The notes under the pieces: model-generated | What the model saw: the letters and a program-made list of their open reading frames with translations, nothing else | What the model was told of the DNA's origin: nothing | The model's database searches: none | Assembly: GCA_903911165.1 (NCBI GenBank) | Contig: CAIWCQ010000456.1 | Coordinates: 1 to 7,986 of the forward strand | DNA length: 7,986 bases | Reading direction: 5' to 3' | Source: an uncultured Actinomycetes bacterium | GTDB taxonomy: Bacteria; Actinomycetota; Actinomycetes; Mycobacteriales; Mycobacteriaceae | Part shown: one piece after another, positions 6,673 to 7,986 of the stretch | How positions within the stretch are numbered: position 1 is the stretch's first letter | How the letters are laid out: every line of letters starts with the position of its first letter | Made by a program: the position numbers and the translations under genes

Positions 6673-7829
6673 TGACCGACGACGATATCCGCACCGAGGT
6701 GCGTCAGTGGCTCGCGCAGAATTGGGATCCCGGTGCCGACCGCACCGGGTGGACGCAACGGGTCTTCGACGCCGGCTGGTCAGCGCCGAGTTGGGAGCCG
6801 GAGTGGGGTGGCCGCGGACTGAGCGATCCCCAATCACGCATCGTGGCCGCCGAATTCGCCGCCGTCGGCGCGTACGGCTCCGGAGCGGATCGCGCCGACA
6901 TGCTGGCCTGCACGATCCATGATCTGGGCTCCGAGGAACAGAAGCTACGGCTGATCCCGCCGTCGGTGCGGGGGGAGACCCGGTGGTGTCTGCTCTACAG
7001 CGAACCCGGCGCTGGATCAGATCTTGCCGGACTGCGCACCCGCGCCGACCGCGACGGGGACGACTGGGTTGTCAACGGGCAGAAGGTCTGGACGTCCTTC
7101 GCCGCCCACGCGGATTACGGACTCCTGGTGGCCCGCACCGACTGGGATGCGCCCAAGCACAAGGGGATCAGTTTTTTCATCTTCCCGATGCGCCAGGCCG
7201 GGGTGGAAGTCCGGCCGATCCATCAGATCACCGGTGAGTCGGAGTTCAACGAGGTGTTCATCACCGACGCCCGGGTGCCGCACGCCAACCTGGTGGGCGA
7301 ACCCGGCGGCGGCTGGGCTGTGCTGCAACTGGCTCTGGCGCACGAGCGCAGGTTGATGGGCGACCTGGCCCGCACATCGAAGTCGAGTGGTGACCTCAAG
7401 CCCGACTCGAACAGTCTGATCGGCATGGCGCGAGCGGCCGGGCGGCTGTCGGACTCCCACCTCCGCCAGGAGATCGCCGTGGTGGAGGGGTACGCGGCGG
7501 TCAACCGCTGGAACACTCGCCGAGCCAAGAACACCTCCGACAAGGTCGAGGCCGCCACCCTGCTGTCGCTGGGCAAGATCGCGATGTCACGGATCCTGCA
7601 CGAAACCGCCCGCGTACAGACCGAGATCGCCGGCGGGGAAACGATGCTGGCCGGACCGGATCACCCCGTCGGTGACGCGATCACCTTCCGTGCCCTCAAC
7701 GCCTACTTCACTTCGATCGGTGGCGGCACCGATCAGATTCAGCGCAACATCGTCGGCGAGCGCATCCTGGGCCTGCCGAAAGAACCGGAGCCCTACCGCG
7801 ACACCGCCTTCCGGGATCTGCCGCACTGA
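6672..7829 (+). CDS. Acyl-CoA dehydrogenase, alpha-type subunit (FadE26/FadE28-like)
   Basis: A 385-residue ACAD predicted to oxidise an acyl-CoA to the 2-enoyl-CoA with FAD. The N-terminal domain has WSAPSWEPEWGGRGLS (36-51). The flavin/substrate signature YSEPGAGSDLAGL is at 109-121, with KVWTSFAAHADYGLLVART at 138-156. Glu225 in LAHERRLMG (222-230) sits at the isovaleryl-CoA dehydrogenase / ChsE4 catalytic position. The MCAD position in SIGGGTDQIQRN (348-359) is Gly. The C-terminal ERILGLPKEPEPYRDTAF is typical of this subgroup. The R-x-QFG and Q-x-HGG motifs are absent; the preceding gene supplies them, so a heteromeric enzyme is predicted. The ATG is fixed by the strong upstream AGGAG and the TGATG overlap with the beta gene; the open frame reaching upstream to 6294 is out of frame within that gene and is not used. 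The gene ends 10 bp from a convergent esterase gene. Confidence 0.94.
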   Translation: MTDDDIRTEVRQWLAQNWDPGADRTGWTQRVFDAGWSAPSWEPEWGGRGLSDPQSRIVAAEFAAVGAYGSGADRADMLACTIHDLGSEEQKLRLIPPSVRGETRWCLLYSEPGAGSDLAGLRTRADRDGDDWVVNGQKVWTSFAAHADYGLLVARTDWDAPKHKGISFFIFPMRQAGVEVRPIHQITGESEFNEVFITDARVPHANLVGEPGGGWAVLQLALAHERRLMGDLARTSKSSGDLKPDSNSLIGMARAAGRLSDSHLRQEIAVVEGYAAVNRWNTRRAKNTSDKVEAATLLSLGKIAMSRILHETARVQTEIAGGETMLAGPDHPVGDAITFRALNAYFTSIGGGTDQIQRNIVGERILGLPKEPEPYRDTAFRDLPH

Positions 7830-7839
7830 CCCAAACAGA

Positions 7840-7986
7840 TCAGCGGAAGTGCAGGACGTCGCTGCCCCAGGTCTGCCGAATCTTCGCATCGGCATCGAAT
7901 GCGATTCGGTCATCGCGATCAATGATCAAGCAGGCCCGGTCGGCTTCCTGATATGCGGTCCACTCGGGCTCACCGGCTAGTCCACC
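7840..7986 (-). CDS. Type B carboxylesterase/lipase-like protein, C-terminal fragment (5' part outside window)
   Basis: The minus strand is open from the window edge to TGA at 7842-7840, giving 48 residues. They include EPEWTAYQEADRACLIIDRD and end IRQTWGSDVLHFR. The order W-x-x-Y, then a short strand ending in (I/F)D, an acidic segment, and a final helix with W is the usual end of type B (PnbA/LipT-like) carboxylesterases. Only this tail is visible: neither the catalytic Ser nor His can be checked, so the family assignment is tentative. Codon use and the convergent stop-to-stop arrangement (10 bp from the ACAD stop) support it being a real gene end. Confidence 0.62.
   Translation of the reverse strand, partial: GGLAGEPEWTAYQEADRACLIIDRDDRIAFDADAKIRQTWGSDVLHFR

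Noticed and set aside
7826..7843. CTGA/TCAG inverted repeat between the convergent last ACAD and esterase genes
   Set aside because: A 4-bp stem made of the two stop regions is too weak to call a terminator.

Overview
The window comes from a GC-rich actinobacterium, most likely a Mycobacterium/Mycolicibacterium or close relative. The reasons are the frequent GTG starts, the densely packed and overlapping lipid-catabolism genes, paired FadE-type acyl-CoA dehydrogenases, and a secreted protein resembling the mycobacterial GjpA porin family. Species identity cannot be set from the sequence alone. It holds six complete genes plus two that run off the ends, with almost no non-coding DNA. No RNA gene, CRISPR array, mobile element or transcription regulator was seen.

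Layout: (1) A plus-strand run at 1-2668 holds the C-terminal part of a PaaI-like hotdog thioesterase, then an alpha-type and a beta-type acyl-CoA dehydrogenase (ACAD). All are joined by 1-4 nt overlaps. (2) A convergent minus-strand pair at 2685-4628 holds a crotonase/enoyl-CoA hydratase followed, 3 nt later, by a secreted GjpA-like protein. (3) A divergent 23-bp promoter gap at 4629-4651 separates these from the next operon. (4) A plus-strand operon at 4652-7829 holds an HSL-family alpha/beta hydrolase, a beta-type ACAD and an alpha-type ACAD, again with overlapping ends. (5) The C-terminal end of a convergent minus-strand carboxylesterase lies at 7840-7986.

The biological theme is the breakdown of esterified or CoA-bound acyl compounds. 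Hydrolases could release acids, the two ACAD pairs would catalyse alpha,beta-dehydrogenation, the crotonase would hydrate or otherwise process the enoyl-CoA, and the thioesterase would release free acid or recycle CoA. No acyl-CoA ligase, 3-hydroxyacyl-CoA dehydrogenase or thiolase is present here.

The most notable signal is that both ACAD pairs have complementary halves of the usual ACAD signatures. The alpha members keep the SEPxAGSD flavin/substrate motif and an isovaleryl-CoA-dehydrogenase-position Glu. The beta members keep the R-x-QFGR and Q-x-HGxIG flavin motifs. This is the pattern expected of obligate alpha2beta2 heterotetramers, as known for the mycobacterial steroid enzymes ChsE1-ChsE2 and ChsE4-ChsE5. 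The two pairs occur in opposite gene order (alpha-beta, then beta-alpha). The substrate cannot be read from the sequence.
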